Positions 52,720 through 62,100 of a stretch of DNA of 64,000 nt are shown piece by piece. This stretch comes from Pseudomonas sp. L5B5. GTDB taxonomy: Bacteria > Pseudomonadota > Gammaproteobacteria > Pseudomonadales > Pseudomonadaceae. The stretch covers positions 6,745,501 to 6,809,500 of the forward strand of contig NZ_CP084742.1 of the NCBI RefSeq assembly GCF_020520285.1, read 5' to 3'. Numbering within the stretch: the stretch's first letter is position 1; every line of letters begins with the position of its first letter. The translations under genes were made by a program, and so were the position numbers. The notes under the pieces are model-generated. The model did not search any database. It worked only from the letters and a program-made list of their open reading frames with translations, and was not told where the DNA came from.

Positions 52720-53652
52720 ATGAAGCTGAATCTGCAGCGCCTGGACCTCAACCTGTTGCGGGTGTTCGACGCCTTGATGCAGGAACAGAACCTGTCTCGG
52801 GCAGCGGTGCGCCTGAACCTCAGCCAACCTGCGGTGAGCAATGCCCTGGCGCGCCTGCGCCGGCACCTGGACGAGCCGCTGTTCATCCGTACCGCCCGTG
52901 GCATGCAGCCCACTTCCCGGGCCCAGAGCCTGCACATTGCGGTGCGCCAGGCCCTGCATCTGCTGCAACAGGGCCTGGACCCCTCCGCCGAGTTCGACCC
53001 GGCGGCGGCCGACCAGCTGTTCACCCTGTCGATGAACGACTACGCCCAGGCTCGCTTGTTGCCGGCGTTGTCCCAGCGCTTGCAGCACGTGGCGCCGCGG
53101 ATTCGCCTGGCCGTACGCAGCGACAGCGCCGACTCGCTGGCCGCCTGGCTGAGCGCAGGGATGCTCGACCTGGCGGTGGACTACCTGTATTTCGACAACC
53201 CGGACCTGTGCTACCAGCCCTTGCTGGAAGAACATCTGGTGGTGATCGGTCGTGCCGGGCATCCGGCCTTCGAACCGCGACTGGACCTGGCGGCCTACCA
53301 GGGGTGCCGGCATGTGGCGATTCCCGATCGTGGCGGACGTGGCTCGCCGCTGGAAATCGTCCTGGGCTCGGCGCGCGTCCAGCGCCAGGTACAGCTGTTC
53401 GTGCCCAACTACCTGAGCATTCCGCTGATCGTCGCCCAGTCCGATCTCCTGGGCACGGTACCGCGTCACCTGGCAGAGCATTTCGCCGCGCTGCTGCCGA
53501 TTCGCATCGCCAGCTTGCCCCTGCTGGCATCGCCGGTGCAGGTCAGCCTGATCTGGCATCGCCAACAGCAACAGGCACCTGGGCTGCAATGGCTACGGGG
53601 CGAAATTGCTGCTTTGTCGGGCACGGCGGCGAGCCAGATGCCTGTCGGTTAG
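52720..53652 (+). CDS. LysR family transcriptional regulator
   Basis: A 310-residue LysR-type protein of the NodD/LeuO-like branch. The N-terminal helix-turn-helix is LDLNLLRVFDALMQEQNLSRAAVRLNLSQPAVSNALARLRRHL, with PLFIRTARGMQPTSRA following, and the effector domain spans about 95-295. The ATG follows GGAG at about 12 bases. Matching operators at its own promoter and before the hydroxylase/SMP-30 operon make that operon its likely target despite the intervening 1.1 kb. Confidence 0.92.
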   Translation: MKLNLQRLDLNLLRVFDALMQEQNLSRAAVRLNLSQPAVSNALARLRRHLDEPLFIRTARGMQPTSRAQSLHIAVRQALHLLQQGLDPSAEFDPAAADQLFTLSMNDYAQARLLPALSQRLQHVAPRIRLAVRSDSADSLAAWLSAGMLDLAVDYLYFDNPDLCYQPLLEEHLVVIGRAGHPAFEPRLDLAAYQGCRHVAIPDRGGRGSPLEIVLGSARVQRQVQLFVPNYLSIPLIVAQSDLLGTVPRHLAEHFAALLPIRIASLPLLASPVQVSLIWHRQQQQAPGLQWLRGEIAALSGTAASQMPVG

Positions 53653-53791
53653 CAGCCAGGCTTTCACGGGACTGGAGCCTTTGCGGGTACTGGCCTGCCC
53701 CGAGATTTTTCCTACCTCTATTCAAGAAGTGTCTTGAGTCCAGCCGGGTGGTGGTTTGGCTAGCATGGATTTTTGCCCGGAGCCGCTGGCC

Positions 53792-55042
53792 ATGCAGACC
53801 CTGAACGTATTGCTGTTGTGTTCGAGCACCTTCAGGGTCCGGCGTTTCTCACGGCTGCTGGGAAGCGCGGCATTCGTCCAGCTCCAGGTGATTTGCAGCG
53901 ACCGCGACTGGGCCTGTTTTCCTCCCTGTGCGCAATCCCCGGACCTGGTGATCTGCGACTCCTTGCCGTCTTCTGCGGCGATCCATTACCTGCGCCGGCT
54001 CTGCGAGCACTACGGGGTTTTCTCGATGATCGAGAGCGAAGCACTGGAGGCCTCGGTCCGCTGGGGGCTGGCCAACTTCCGTGGGCACTCGGGCAAGCAC
54101 TGCCTGGGCAGTTTCGATGAGCTGGATGCGCCACGGTTCGGCGAAATGCTGCTCAAGGCCCTGGCCTTCAAATCCAGAATGGCCGGCCAGAACCGCCAGC
54201 CACGGCTGCCGGACCGGCAGGTCTCGCAGGCGGATGCCCTCCAGGCGCTTGAGCAGCGCCAGATCGTGCCTTTTTTCCAGCCCCAGGTGTGTCTCAAGAC
54301 CCGGCGCATCACCGGGGCCGAAGCCCTGGTTCGCTGGTTGCACCCGAGCCGGGGCGTGCTGGGGCCTGCGGCCTTTCTGGGCCTGTTCGACCACCCTGAC
54401 CACCATCGACAGCTGTTCCACAGCCTGCTGCAACAGGGCCTGGAACTGCAGCGCCAGTTGCAGGCCCGCAAGGGGCCGGATCTGGTGTTTTCCTACAACG
54501 TCGAGGCCAGCCAACTGTGCGACCCCGAGTTCGCCCGGCAGGTGCTGCAGCGGATCGAAGCCGCCGCAGTACCGGCCGGCCAGGTCACCCTGGAGATTAC
54601 CGAGCGCGAGGCCCTGGCCCTGGACATGCCGAGCATCGAGAACATCAGCGTCCTGGTGAACAGTGGAGTGCGCCTGTCCCTCGATGACTTCGGCAGCGGG
54701 CATTCGTCGATCACCCGCCTGGCGGACATGCCCTTCAGCCAGGTCAAGCTCGATGCAGGATTGATCGGCAACGCCCTGGGAACCAAGCAAAGCCGGATCA
54801 TCGAGGCGGTGGCGCAACTGGCCCGCTCCCTTGAGCTGGAACTGGTGGCCGAAGGCGTCGAGACCCCGGTGCAGCGGGCGCACCTGCAACGGTTGGGTGT
54901 GGTCGCTGCCCAGGGTTACCTGTTCTACAAGCCGATGGAGGGCGCCAGCCTGCTCCGCTTGCTGGCCACCCAGGACCCGGCACCGCGAACCATTCGCCAG
55001 GAACCGGGAGTGCGCGGCAGCCGCAGGCTCAAGGCGCCTTGA
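53792..55042 (+). CDS. EAL-domain c-di-GMP phosphodiesterase
   Basis: A 416-residue protein. Residues 1-120 form a receiver-like region lacking a clear phospho-Asp pocket (LNVLLLCSSTFRVRRFSRLL, DLVICDSLPSS). The EAL domain spans about 150-395 and keeps the catalytic set: TGAEALVRW, the Asn of SYNVEASQL, LEITERE, LSLDDFGSGHSS, QVKLDAG, VAEGVET and AQGYLFYKPM. It is therefore predicted active in degrading c-di-GMP to pGpG. GGAG 9 bases upstream favours this ATG; one nine codons earlier is possible. The 3' end overlaps the convergent lipoprotein gene by 14 bases. Confidence 0.9.
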   Translation: MQTLNVLLLCSSTFRVRRFSRLLGSAAFVQLQVICSDRDWACFPPCAQSPDLVICDSLPSSAAIHYLRRLCEHYGVFSMIESEALEASVRWGLANFRGHSGKHCLGSFDELDAPRFGEMLLKALAFKSRMAGQNRQPRLPDRQVSQADALQALEQRQIVPFFQPQVCLKTRRITGAEALVRWLHPSRGVLGPAAFLGLFDHPDHHRQLFHSLLQQGLELQRQLQARKGPDLVFSYNVEASQLCDPEFARQVLQRIEAAAVPAGQVTLEITEREALALDMPSIENISVLVNSGVRLSLDDFGSGHSSITRLADMPFSQVKLDAGLIGNALGTKQSRIIEAVAQLARSLELELVAEGVETPVQRAHLQRLGVVAAQGYLFYKPMEGASLLRLLATQDPAPRTIRQEPGVRGSRRLKAP

Positions 55043-55496
55043 GCATCACATAGGCTTCGCCGCCACGCCGATCGTGCATCAGCAGGTATGCCTGGCCATC
55101 GATGGTAAGCCGGGCGGGGAGGGTCTGCCCCAGCGCCGTACTGGAGAACTTGCCGGCAACGCCGAGAAACTGCCGGGTCAGGGAGCTGTCGTTCTGGCTC
55201 GGGGTCGTGACGGCGCATTCCTTGTTGGCCTGTACCTGGACTCCCAGGGTCTGGTCCTGGTTCATGCCCATCCTGGCGAATCCGGCATCGGTCAGGACAC
55301 CGATGCCATGTTCGCGGGCAGCGGTTTCAGCTCCGTTGAAGGAAGGGGCAGACTTCAGGCATATATCGCGAAAGGCCAGGATGCCGGCGGAGGTGACGGT
55401 GGGTTCGGACTCGATTTCGCGGGTCACGCTGGTACAGGCGCCGAGCAGGCCGGCAATCAGCGTAATGAACAGGGCGGTGCGGGATAGGGGGCTCAT
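55029..55496 (-). CDS. Hypothetical lipoprotein
   Basis: A 155-residue predicted lipoprotein with lipobox LLGACTS at about residue 20. The rest is a small mixed domain (AGILAFRDICLKSAPSFNGAETAAREHGIG, then LTIDGQAYLLMHDRRGGEAYVML) of a type common in pseudomonads but without assigned function. Three cysteines besides the lipidated one could pair. The ATG has GGAT weakly placed upstream. Convergent overlap with the EAL gene. Confidence 0.75.
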   Translation of the reverse strand: MSPLSRTALFITLIAGLLGACTSVTREIESEPTVTSAGILAFRDICLKSAPSFNGAETAAREHGIGVLTDAGFARMGMNQDQTLGVQVQANKECAVTTPSQNDSSLTRQFLGVAGKFSSTALGQTLPARLTIDGQAYLLMHDRRGGEAYVMLKAP

Positions 55497-55569
55497 GGGC
55501 GATCCTTGGACGCTGCGGCGGGACGGTATAGCAGGGTAGGCATGGCTGGCGCACAGATCAACATTGGCC

Positions 55570-56055
55570 GACGTTCAACCCTCTGTAGCCGCTGTCGAGC
55601 TGGCGAGGCTGCGCCCGGGCGCGCAGCGGCCGTAAGGTGCGCGGTGCATCAGGCCGTTCGCTGGCGGCTCATGCCGAGCCGTGCGCAGCCTGCGGCAGCG
55701 GCTACACGAAACCGGATGTAGCCGCTGTCGAGCCATGGCGAGGCTGCGCCCGGGCGCGCAGCGGCCGTGAAGGTGCGCGGTGCATCAGGCCGTTCGCTGG
55801 CGGCTCATGCCGAGCCTTGCGCAGCCTGCGGCAGCGGCTACACGAAACCGAATGTAGCCGCTGTCGAGCCATGGCGAGGCTGCGCACGGGCGCGCAGCGG
55901 CCGTAAGGTACGCGGTGCATCAGGCCGTTCGCTGGCGGCTCGTGCCGAGCCGTGCGCAGCCTGCGGCAGCGGCTACACGAAACCGGTGTAGCCGCTGTCG
56001 AGCCATGGCGAGGCTGCGCCCGGGCGCGCAGCGGCCGTAAGGTGCTCGGTGCATC
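55570..56055. repeat. REPIN array, four units
   Basis: Four tandem units with starts TGTAGCCGCTGTCGAGC at 55584, 55717, 55853 and 55987 (periods 133, 136 and 134 bases), the last partial. Each contains GCGAGGCTGCGC, GGGCGCGCAGCGGCCGT, GGTGCATCAGGCCGTTCGCTGG and the inverted arm GCAGCCTGCGGCAGCGGCTACACGA. The array fills the 587-base gap between two minus-strand genes. It is not a CRISPR: units are near-identical throughout with no variable spacers. Confidence 0.95.
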
Positions 56056-56083
56056 AGGCAGAGGGCTGTCAGCCCGGGCCCGT

Positions 56084-56365
56084 TCAGTCGAAACCGATGC
56101 TGGAACTCTGGCGAGTCTCGCGGTCGTGCAACTGATCGATATTGGTCTCGTAGGTGCATTGCCCACTGCACGTGTGGTCGTAGCTGATGGCCGGCTTGAA
56201 CTGCAGCTTGAGCCTGGGGGTGGCCGGCTCCTGCGCCTGGGATCTGGCACTGGGGGCCGCCAGTGCCGGTTCCGGGTAGCTCAGGTCGAGCCCTTCGGAC
56301 TGGGCGGGAAGTGCCAGCGCGGCCAGCAGCAGCCCCGGGAAAAACGCCTTGCAACTGAACATCAT
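56084..56365 (-). CDS. Small secreted protein, unknown
   Basis: A 93-residue protein with a clear Sec signal peptide (MMFSCKAFFPGLLLAALALPAQSEG). The mature part is Ala/Pro/Gln-rich, then LKLQFKPAISYDHTCSGQCTYETNIDQLHDRET with a CSGQC pair that could form a disulfide or bind metal. No family is recognised. It is divergent from the glycosidase gene. The real length is uncertain because small genes are hard to verify. Confidence 0.6.
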   Translation of the reverse strand: MMFSCKAFFPGLLLAALALPAQSEGLDLSYPEPALAAPSARSQAQEPATPRLKLQFKPAISYDHTCSGQCTYETNIDQLHDRETRQSSSIGFD

Positions 56366-56525
56366 GAATTTCGCACTGCCAGAAAAGGGGTTGCCGATTA
56401 TAACGAATCAGGCGCGGTGGAATTAACCGCATGCCGTGTGGCTCGAACATGAAGTCTTTGTCATCGGCCCCGCACGCACCTGCTTCTACACTGCCACTGG
56501 TTCCCGTGGCCAAGGAGATTCCCCC

Positions 56526-59153
56526 ATGCCGGCAAGATCCCCCACCAGCATTCTCGAAACCCTTGAAGGCCAGCGCCTGCAAGGGCCGCACGCCGCACAG
56601 TGGCGGCAGTGGGGGCCCTACCTGAGCGAACGGCAGTGGGGCACGGTGCGCGAGGACTACAGCGCCGATGGCGAGGCCTGGAAGTATTTTCCCCATGACC
56701 ACGCCCGCAGCCGAGCTTATCGCTGGGGCGAGGATGGCCTGGCCGGGTTCTCCGACAAGGACCAGCACTGGTGCCTGGGGCTGGGGCTGTGGAACGAGCG
56801 CGACGGCATTCTCAAGGAGCGCCTGTTCGGCCTGGACAACGCCGAAGGCAATCATGGCGAGGACGTCAAGGAGCTGTACTTCTACCTCGATGGGGTGCCC
56901 AGCCATGCCTACATGCGCATGCTCTACAAGTACCCCCAGGGCGCCTTTCCCTATGCCGACCTGGTGGCGGAAAACGCCCGCCGAGGCCTGGAGGACGCCG
57001 AGTACGAAATCCTCGATACCGGGATCTTCGAGGACGACCGCTACTTCGACGTGACGGTGGAGTATGCCAAGCACACTGCCGACGACCTGTTGATGCGCGT
57101 CACGGTGCACAACCGCTACCACCAGCCGGCGCGCCTGCGGGTGCTGCCCCAGGTCTGGGCGCGCAATACCTGGAGCTGGGGCGGCGGCGAGCCACGGCCG
57201 AGCCTGAATCTGGACGGCGACCGGCTGACGGCGCGGCACCCCAGGCTGCCCGAACGCCAAGTCAGCGCCTGGGGCGCCGAACCCTGCCAGTGGCTGTTCT
57301 GCCACAACCAGAGCAACTTCCAGCGGCTCGATGGCCTGGCCTCACCGGGGCCGTTCAAGGACGGGATCAACGATTACCTGGTCCATGGCCAGGCTGGGGC
57401 GGTGACCTTCGATTCCGGCACCAAGGCCGCCGCGCATTTTGTCCTGGAGCTGGCCGGTGGCCAGAGCCAGAGCCTGTACCTGCGCTTCGCCCCTGCCGGC
57501 AGCGAACCGGTGGATGCGCGTCGCCTGTTCGAGCAGCGCCGGCACGAGGCCGATGAATTCTATGGCGCACTGCAGCACGGGATGGCCGATCCGGATGCAC
57601 GCAATGTGCAGCGCCAGGCCCTAGCCGGGCTGCTGTGGTCCAAGCAGCTGTACTACTTCGACGTCAATCAGTGGCTCGATGGCGATCCCGGGCAACCGCC
57701 GCCGCCCGGCCAGCGCCTGCACCGGCGCAACAGCCATTGGCGGCACTTGTCCAACTGCGACATCGTCAGCATGCCCGATACCTGGGAGTACCCCTGGTAC
57801 GCCTCCTGGGACCTGGGCTTCCAGGCCGTGGCGTTCGCCCTGATCGACCCGGAGTTCGCCAAGCAACAGTTGCTGCTGTTGGTCAAGGATCGCTTCATGC
57901 ACCCCAACGGCCAGCTACCGGCCTATGAATGGCGCTTCGACGACGCCAACCCGCCGGTGCATGCCTGGGCCTGCTGGCGGGTCTACCAGCAGGAAAAGTC
58001 CCTCACCGGCGAAGGTGACATGGATTTTCTCGAGCGGGTCCTGCACAAGCTGCTGCTGAATTTCTCCTGGTGGGTCAACCGCAAGGACGCTGAAGGCCGC
58101 AACCTGTTCCAGGGCGGTTTTCTGGGCCTGGACAACATCGCGCTGTTCGACCGCTCCGCGCCCTTGCCCGAAGGTTTCAGCCTGGACCAGGCCGATGGCA
58201 CCGCCTGGGTCGCGGCCTATGCCCTGGACCTGATGCGCATTGCCCTGGAACTGGCCCGGCGCAACCCCGTGTACGTGGATATCGCGGTGAAGTTCTTCGA
58301 GCATTTCCTGTACATCGCCGGGGCCATCAACCGCGTGGACGACAGCGCCGAGGGCCTGTGGGACGAACAGGACCAGTTCTTCTACGACGTGCTGCAACGT
58401 CCCGACGGGCGCAGCGAGCCGCTGCGCCTGCGTTCCATCGTCGGCCTGCTGCCGTTGTTCGCGGTGCAGGTGCTGGAGCAGCACGAGCACGAGTGCCTGC
58501 CGGGGCTGGCCCAGCGCCTGCTGGGCTTTTTGCACCATCGGCCGGACCTCGCCAGCCTGGTGTCGCGCTGGTACGAGCCGGGCAAGGGCAATCGCCTGCT
58601 GCTGGCGCTGCTGCGCGGTGAGCGCACCAAGGATTTGCTCAAGCGCATGCTCGACGAGGCGGAGTTCCTCTCGGCGTTCGGTATCCGCTCGCTGTCCAAG
58701 GTCTTCCAGCAACCGTTCGTCCTGCAGGTCGATGGCAAGCAGTTGTGCGCCCGCTATGAACCGGCCGAGTCCGACTCGCGCCTGTACGGCGGCAACTCCA
58801 ACTGGCGCGGGCCGCTGTGGATGCCGATCAACTACCTGCTGATCGAATCCCTGCGTGAATTCCATCGCTACTACGACGTCAACTTCTCGGTGGAATATCC
58901 CCGGGGTTCCGGCTACCTGGCGTCCCTGCAAGAGGTGGCCGACAGCCTGAGCCAGCGCCTGACCCGGCTGTTTCTCCTGGATGAAGACGGGCGGCGCCCC
59001 TCGATGAGCGGCTACCCGCAGTTGCAGGCCGATGCCCGGGACCGCGAACTGGTGCTGTTCCATGAATACTTTCACGCCGAGAACGGACGCGGGCTGGGGG
59101 CCAGCCACCAGACCGGCTGGACCGCATTGGTGGCGTTGTTGTTTCAGCGTTGA
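56526..59153 (+). CDS. GH63-like glucosidase (MGH1-type)
   Basis: An 875-residue cytoplasmic glycoside hydrolase with the MGH1/GH63 (alpha/alpha)6-barrel, related to yeast and bacterial GH63 glucosidases and mannosylglycerate hydrolase. The N-terminal beta-rich half (QWGTVREDYSADGEAWKYFPHDHARSRAYRWGEDG) is followed by the catalytic barrel with MPDTWEYPWYASWDLGFQAVA (candidate acid Asp in WDLGF), LPAYEWRFDDANPPVHAWA and GGNSNWRGPLWMPINYL. It probably cleaves an alpha-glucoside or compatible-solute glucoside. AAGGAG precedes ATG by 8 bases. Its last 10 bases overlap the convergent NTPase gene. Confidence 0.92.
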   Translation: MPARSPTSILETLEGQRLQGPHAAQWRQWGPYLSERQWGTVREDYSADGEAWKYFPHDHARSRAYRWGEDGLAGFSDKDQHWCLGLGLWNERDGILKERLFGLDNAEGNHGEDVKELYFYLDGVPSHAYMRMLYKYPQGAFPYADLVAENARRGLEDAEYEILDTGIFEDDRYFDVTVEYAKHTADDLLMRVTVHNRYHQPARLRVLPQVWARNTWSWGGGEPRPSLNLDGDRLTARHPRLPERQVSAWGAEPCQWLFCHNQSNFQRLDGLASPGPFKDGINDYLVHGQAGAVTFDSGTKAAAHFVLELAGGQSQSLYLRFAPAGSEPVDARRLFEQRRHEADEFYGALQHGMADPDARNVQRQALAGLLWSKQLYYFDVNQWLDGDPGQPPPPGQRLHRRNSHWRHLSNCDIVSMPDTWEYPWYASWDLGFQAVAFALIDPEFAKQQLLLLVKDRFMHPNGQLPAYEWRFDDANPPVHAWACWRVYQQEKSLTGEGDMDFLERVLHKLLLNFSWWVNRKDAEGRNLFQGGFLGLDNIALFDRSAPLPEGFSLDQADGTAWVAAYALDLMRIALELARRNPVYVDIAVKFFEHFLYIAGAINRVDDSAEGLWDEQDQFFYDVLQRPDGRSEPLRLRSIVGLLPLFAVQVLEQHEHECLPGLAQRLLGFLHHRPDLASLVSRWYEPGKGNRLLLALLRGERTKDLLKRMLDEAEFLSAFGIRSLSKVFQQPFVLQVDGKQLCARYEPAESDSRLYGGNSNWRGPLWMPINYLLIESLREFHRYYDVNFSVEYPRGSGYLASLQEVADSLSQRLTRLFLLDEDGRRPSMSGYPQLQADARDRELVLFHEYFHAENGRGLGASHQTGWTALVALLFQR

Positions 59154-62100
59154 TTTTTACGCTGTAGGGCCGTGCGTCGAATGTTCTGAGTTACGTGATC
59201 GTTACAGCCGCGCACACAAGCCAGATCCAATATGCGTAGGGCCTCATCAGGATCGTTGAGCTTTTCCATTTGGTAGGTTGCTTCTTCAGCGTAGAGCACT
59301 GGGTCGCGAGTGCCTGCTTCTATTCTGGCCAGGCGTGATTTGGAGGCCTCTGCGCCACGACCCAGTTTCTCGAGCACTGTGCCTCGGATGGAGAAACTGT
59401 AATCGTTGAAGCACTGGCGTTTGCTGGCAAGGTCCAAAAGACGCAATGCTTCATTGGCATCATTACATTGCAGCAATTGGTATCTTGCTTCGTCGTTGTA
59501 GAACGCTGAGCTCTTAGTGCCGTCATTAATAGCTTGACGACGTTGAACGGAAGCCTCTGGGCCACGGTTCAGGTTTTCGAGCACTTTGTTCCGGATGGCT
59601 AAGCTGTGATCGTTGGAACACTGGCGTTTTATAGCAAGATCCAAAATGCGCAGAGCCTCGTTGGCATCCTTGGATTGTTCCAACTGGTATTTGGCTTCTT
59701 CGGTGTAGAACGCAGAGTTATTACTGCCGTCTTCTATGGCTTGACGGCGCTGAAGCATGGCCTCATTCGGATCTCCTACAAGTTTTTGGCAACGGTTCTG
59801 GATGGACTGGACATGGTTGTTGATGGCTTCAGGGTAGGCTTTCTGGTGCTCCTCAAGCCGTGCCAGAAACTCTTCCGCTCCAATCGGACCTCGCCCCAGA
59901 AGCAGCTTGCCGAGATTAGCCAGGTAGGGTGGAAACTGCGGGCTGAGCTCCAGGGCTTTTTCAAAGGCCTGCAAGGCCTCATCGCAAGTATCTCCTTGGG
60001 TCTTCTGCAGGCATTCGCCAAGGAAGCGCTGGGCCTTGTGCTCGCGAGGATGAATATTGGTCAGCAGTCGTAGGACTTCCTGTTGTCGTTCAATCGACTC
60101 CCCGGCATCGCGGCGACGGTGGTAAATGGCCCAAAGGGCCTCATTGCTCCAGCCGATTTCCTTTCCGGTCAAATGATCGATCCACCTCTCGATGTTCCCC
60201 AACTCATCGCAACACAGCAGGTGATAGAAACTTTCGTTGGCGCGCTGGAGGTTGATCTGCTCCTTCTGTCGGCCAATCTGCTGCTGCCAGCAATGGGCGA
60301 TCACCAGATGCATTTCCGCTACTTGCGCTGGAATTTCGCCTGCATAGTCGGGAGTGAGTTCGGCATCCTTGAGTGCCAGCTTTTTCTGTCGTGTCCAACT
60401 CGCGATGAAACCATGCAGGTAGTGATCCTTGTTGCTGTCCAGAGGAAGCAGTCCGCGCCTTCTGAGGTTCTGCCAGGCATCCTTGATACCAAGACGGTCC
60501 TCCAGGGAGTCGGCATGATCCTGTGGAATCGCATTGCGGTACAGCGCCAGAGCCTTGAGCAGTGTCTGTTCGGCATTGCCCAGTATTTCGTCGTGAATAA
60601 TACCGAGCAGTTTTTCGTCCAGGCGTTCGATGACCTCATGGCGAAGGTTCTGATAGACCGCCAGAGGAGAGCTTTTCCTTTCTAGCGCAATGGTGGCAAG
60701 CAACTCGATTGCTAGGGTATGGGCAGTGCCTCCCTGTCCTCCACCCAGCCACTGGTAGAGTGCTCTCAAGTTATTGCCGGTATAAGTCCACTCGGCTTTC
60801 TGCTCTTGAGGAGCCCTGGCTGCCAGTAGGGAAGCCAGGCCTGCCCGGTCCAGACCGGGTATTTCCAGGATCGTGCAGTCACGGCCAAAGCTGCCTTCTT
60901 CCGGTTTTTCGCTCAGTTCATAGACCCACTTCCAGCGGGGGAAGGCACGAGCCAGAGCTGCCAGCAGCGTACGAATCTCAGGGTTGCGCCATTGCGATTT
61001 CTTGAACAGTAGGTGCGCGCCGTCGACCCAGATGAACGCGTTCTGGGCATGGGGATAAAGCTGTTTGAGCTCTTGTGTCTGTTCTTCGATGCTTCCGCTG
61101 GGTGGCAGTGGATCTTCTCGACGGCTATTGAGCACATCCAGCAGTCGGCGGAAAAATTCACCGCAGGTCATCTGGCGACTTGAGTGAATATCGACAAAGA
61201 CCATTCCCTGGAAGGATACCTGTCTGTGCAGTGCCTTGATCAGTGTAGTCTTGCCATTGCCACTTAGGCCATGTAACGCAATGGAGGGTGTTTCCTCGAG
61301 CAGGGTACAGAGGCTGGCGATCAGTTTGTCCCGACCGAATAGCTCTGCCGGTGCCGGGGTTTGGTGGTGCGATGGATGGTCATGCACTGCCAACGGTGGG
61401 ATTTCCACTATGTCTAGGACTGCTACAGCCGACGCCAGGGCAGCCCGGACTGAATGCTTGAAGGACCAGAGTCCGTCGGGCGCCATATCAGCAACAGTCT
61501 GTACTTTCCAACCATTCTTGTATTCGAACAGATGAGCCACCCCGTCACCTTGTTGCAGGTCGAGGCTGACGAGGTTGAAACCGAACTGGTCATCGGTGTC
61601 GGCACCAATGGCGCCTGCTTCGAGCTTGATCAGGCGTTGCCCGGGATCGAGCCAGGGGTTGTGACTATGCCCATGCAACCAGAACTGGAAATCGTGAGCC
61701 TTGCGTTTTTTGATGAGCTCCATTTCGGCTTGATTGAACCAGTCCCGGGGATGGTGGATCAGGCCAATCTTCAGGTCAGTCCCTTCCAAGGCACTGCTCA
61801 TGTGGTTGAACTGCCACTGTGCTCCAAGCCACATCTGCCCCTTATCGTCGTTGTCGTAGCAACTCCATGCAGAGTTGAATCCGGCGATGCCAACCTTGAT
61901 ACCGTTCAGGTTGATCCGGTGAGCATAAAGGTGTCGTACTGAGTCATGCAGATGTGGCAGGTACTCTGCGGTGAATACACCATAGTCTTCCATCCGCTGC
62001 ATGTCAGCCTTGAACTCTGGGGGCAGGCTGTCAAAGCGGGAGCTGATTTCGAGCTGGTGTTGCATGGAGTCTTTGGCCATGGTCCGTAAGTGATGTTGCT

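Noticed and set aside
55570..56055. CRISPR array
   Set aside because: The repeats of about 134 bases are identical throughout, with no short direct repeats separated by unique spacers, and no cas genes are present.
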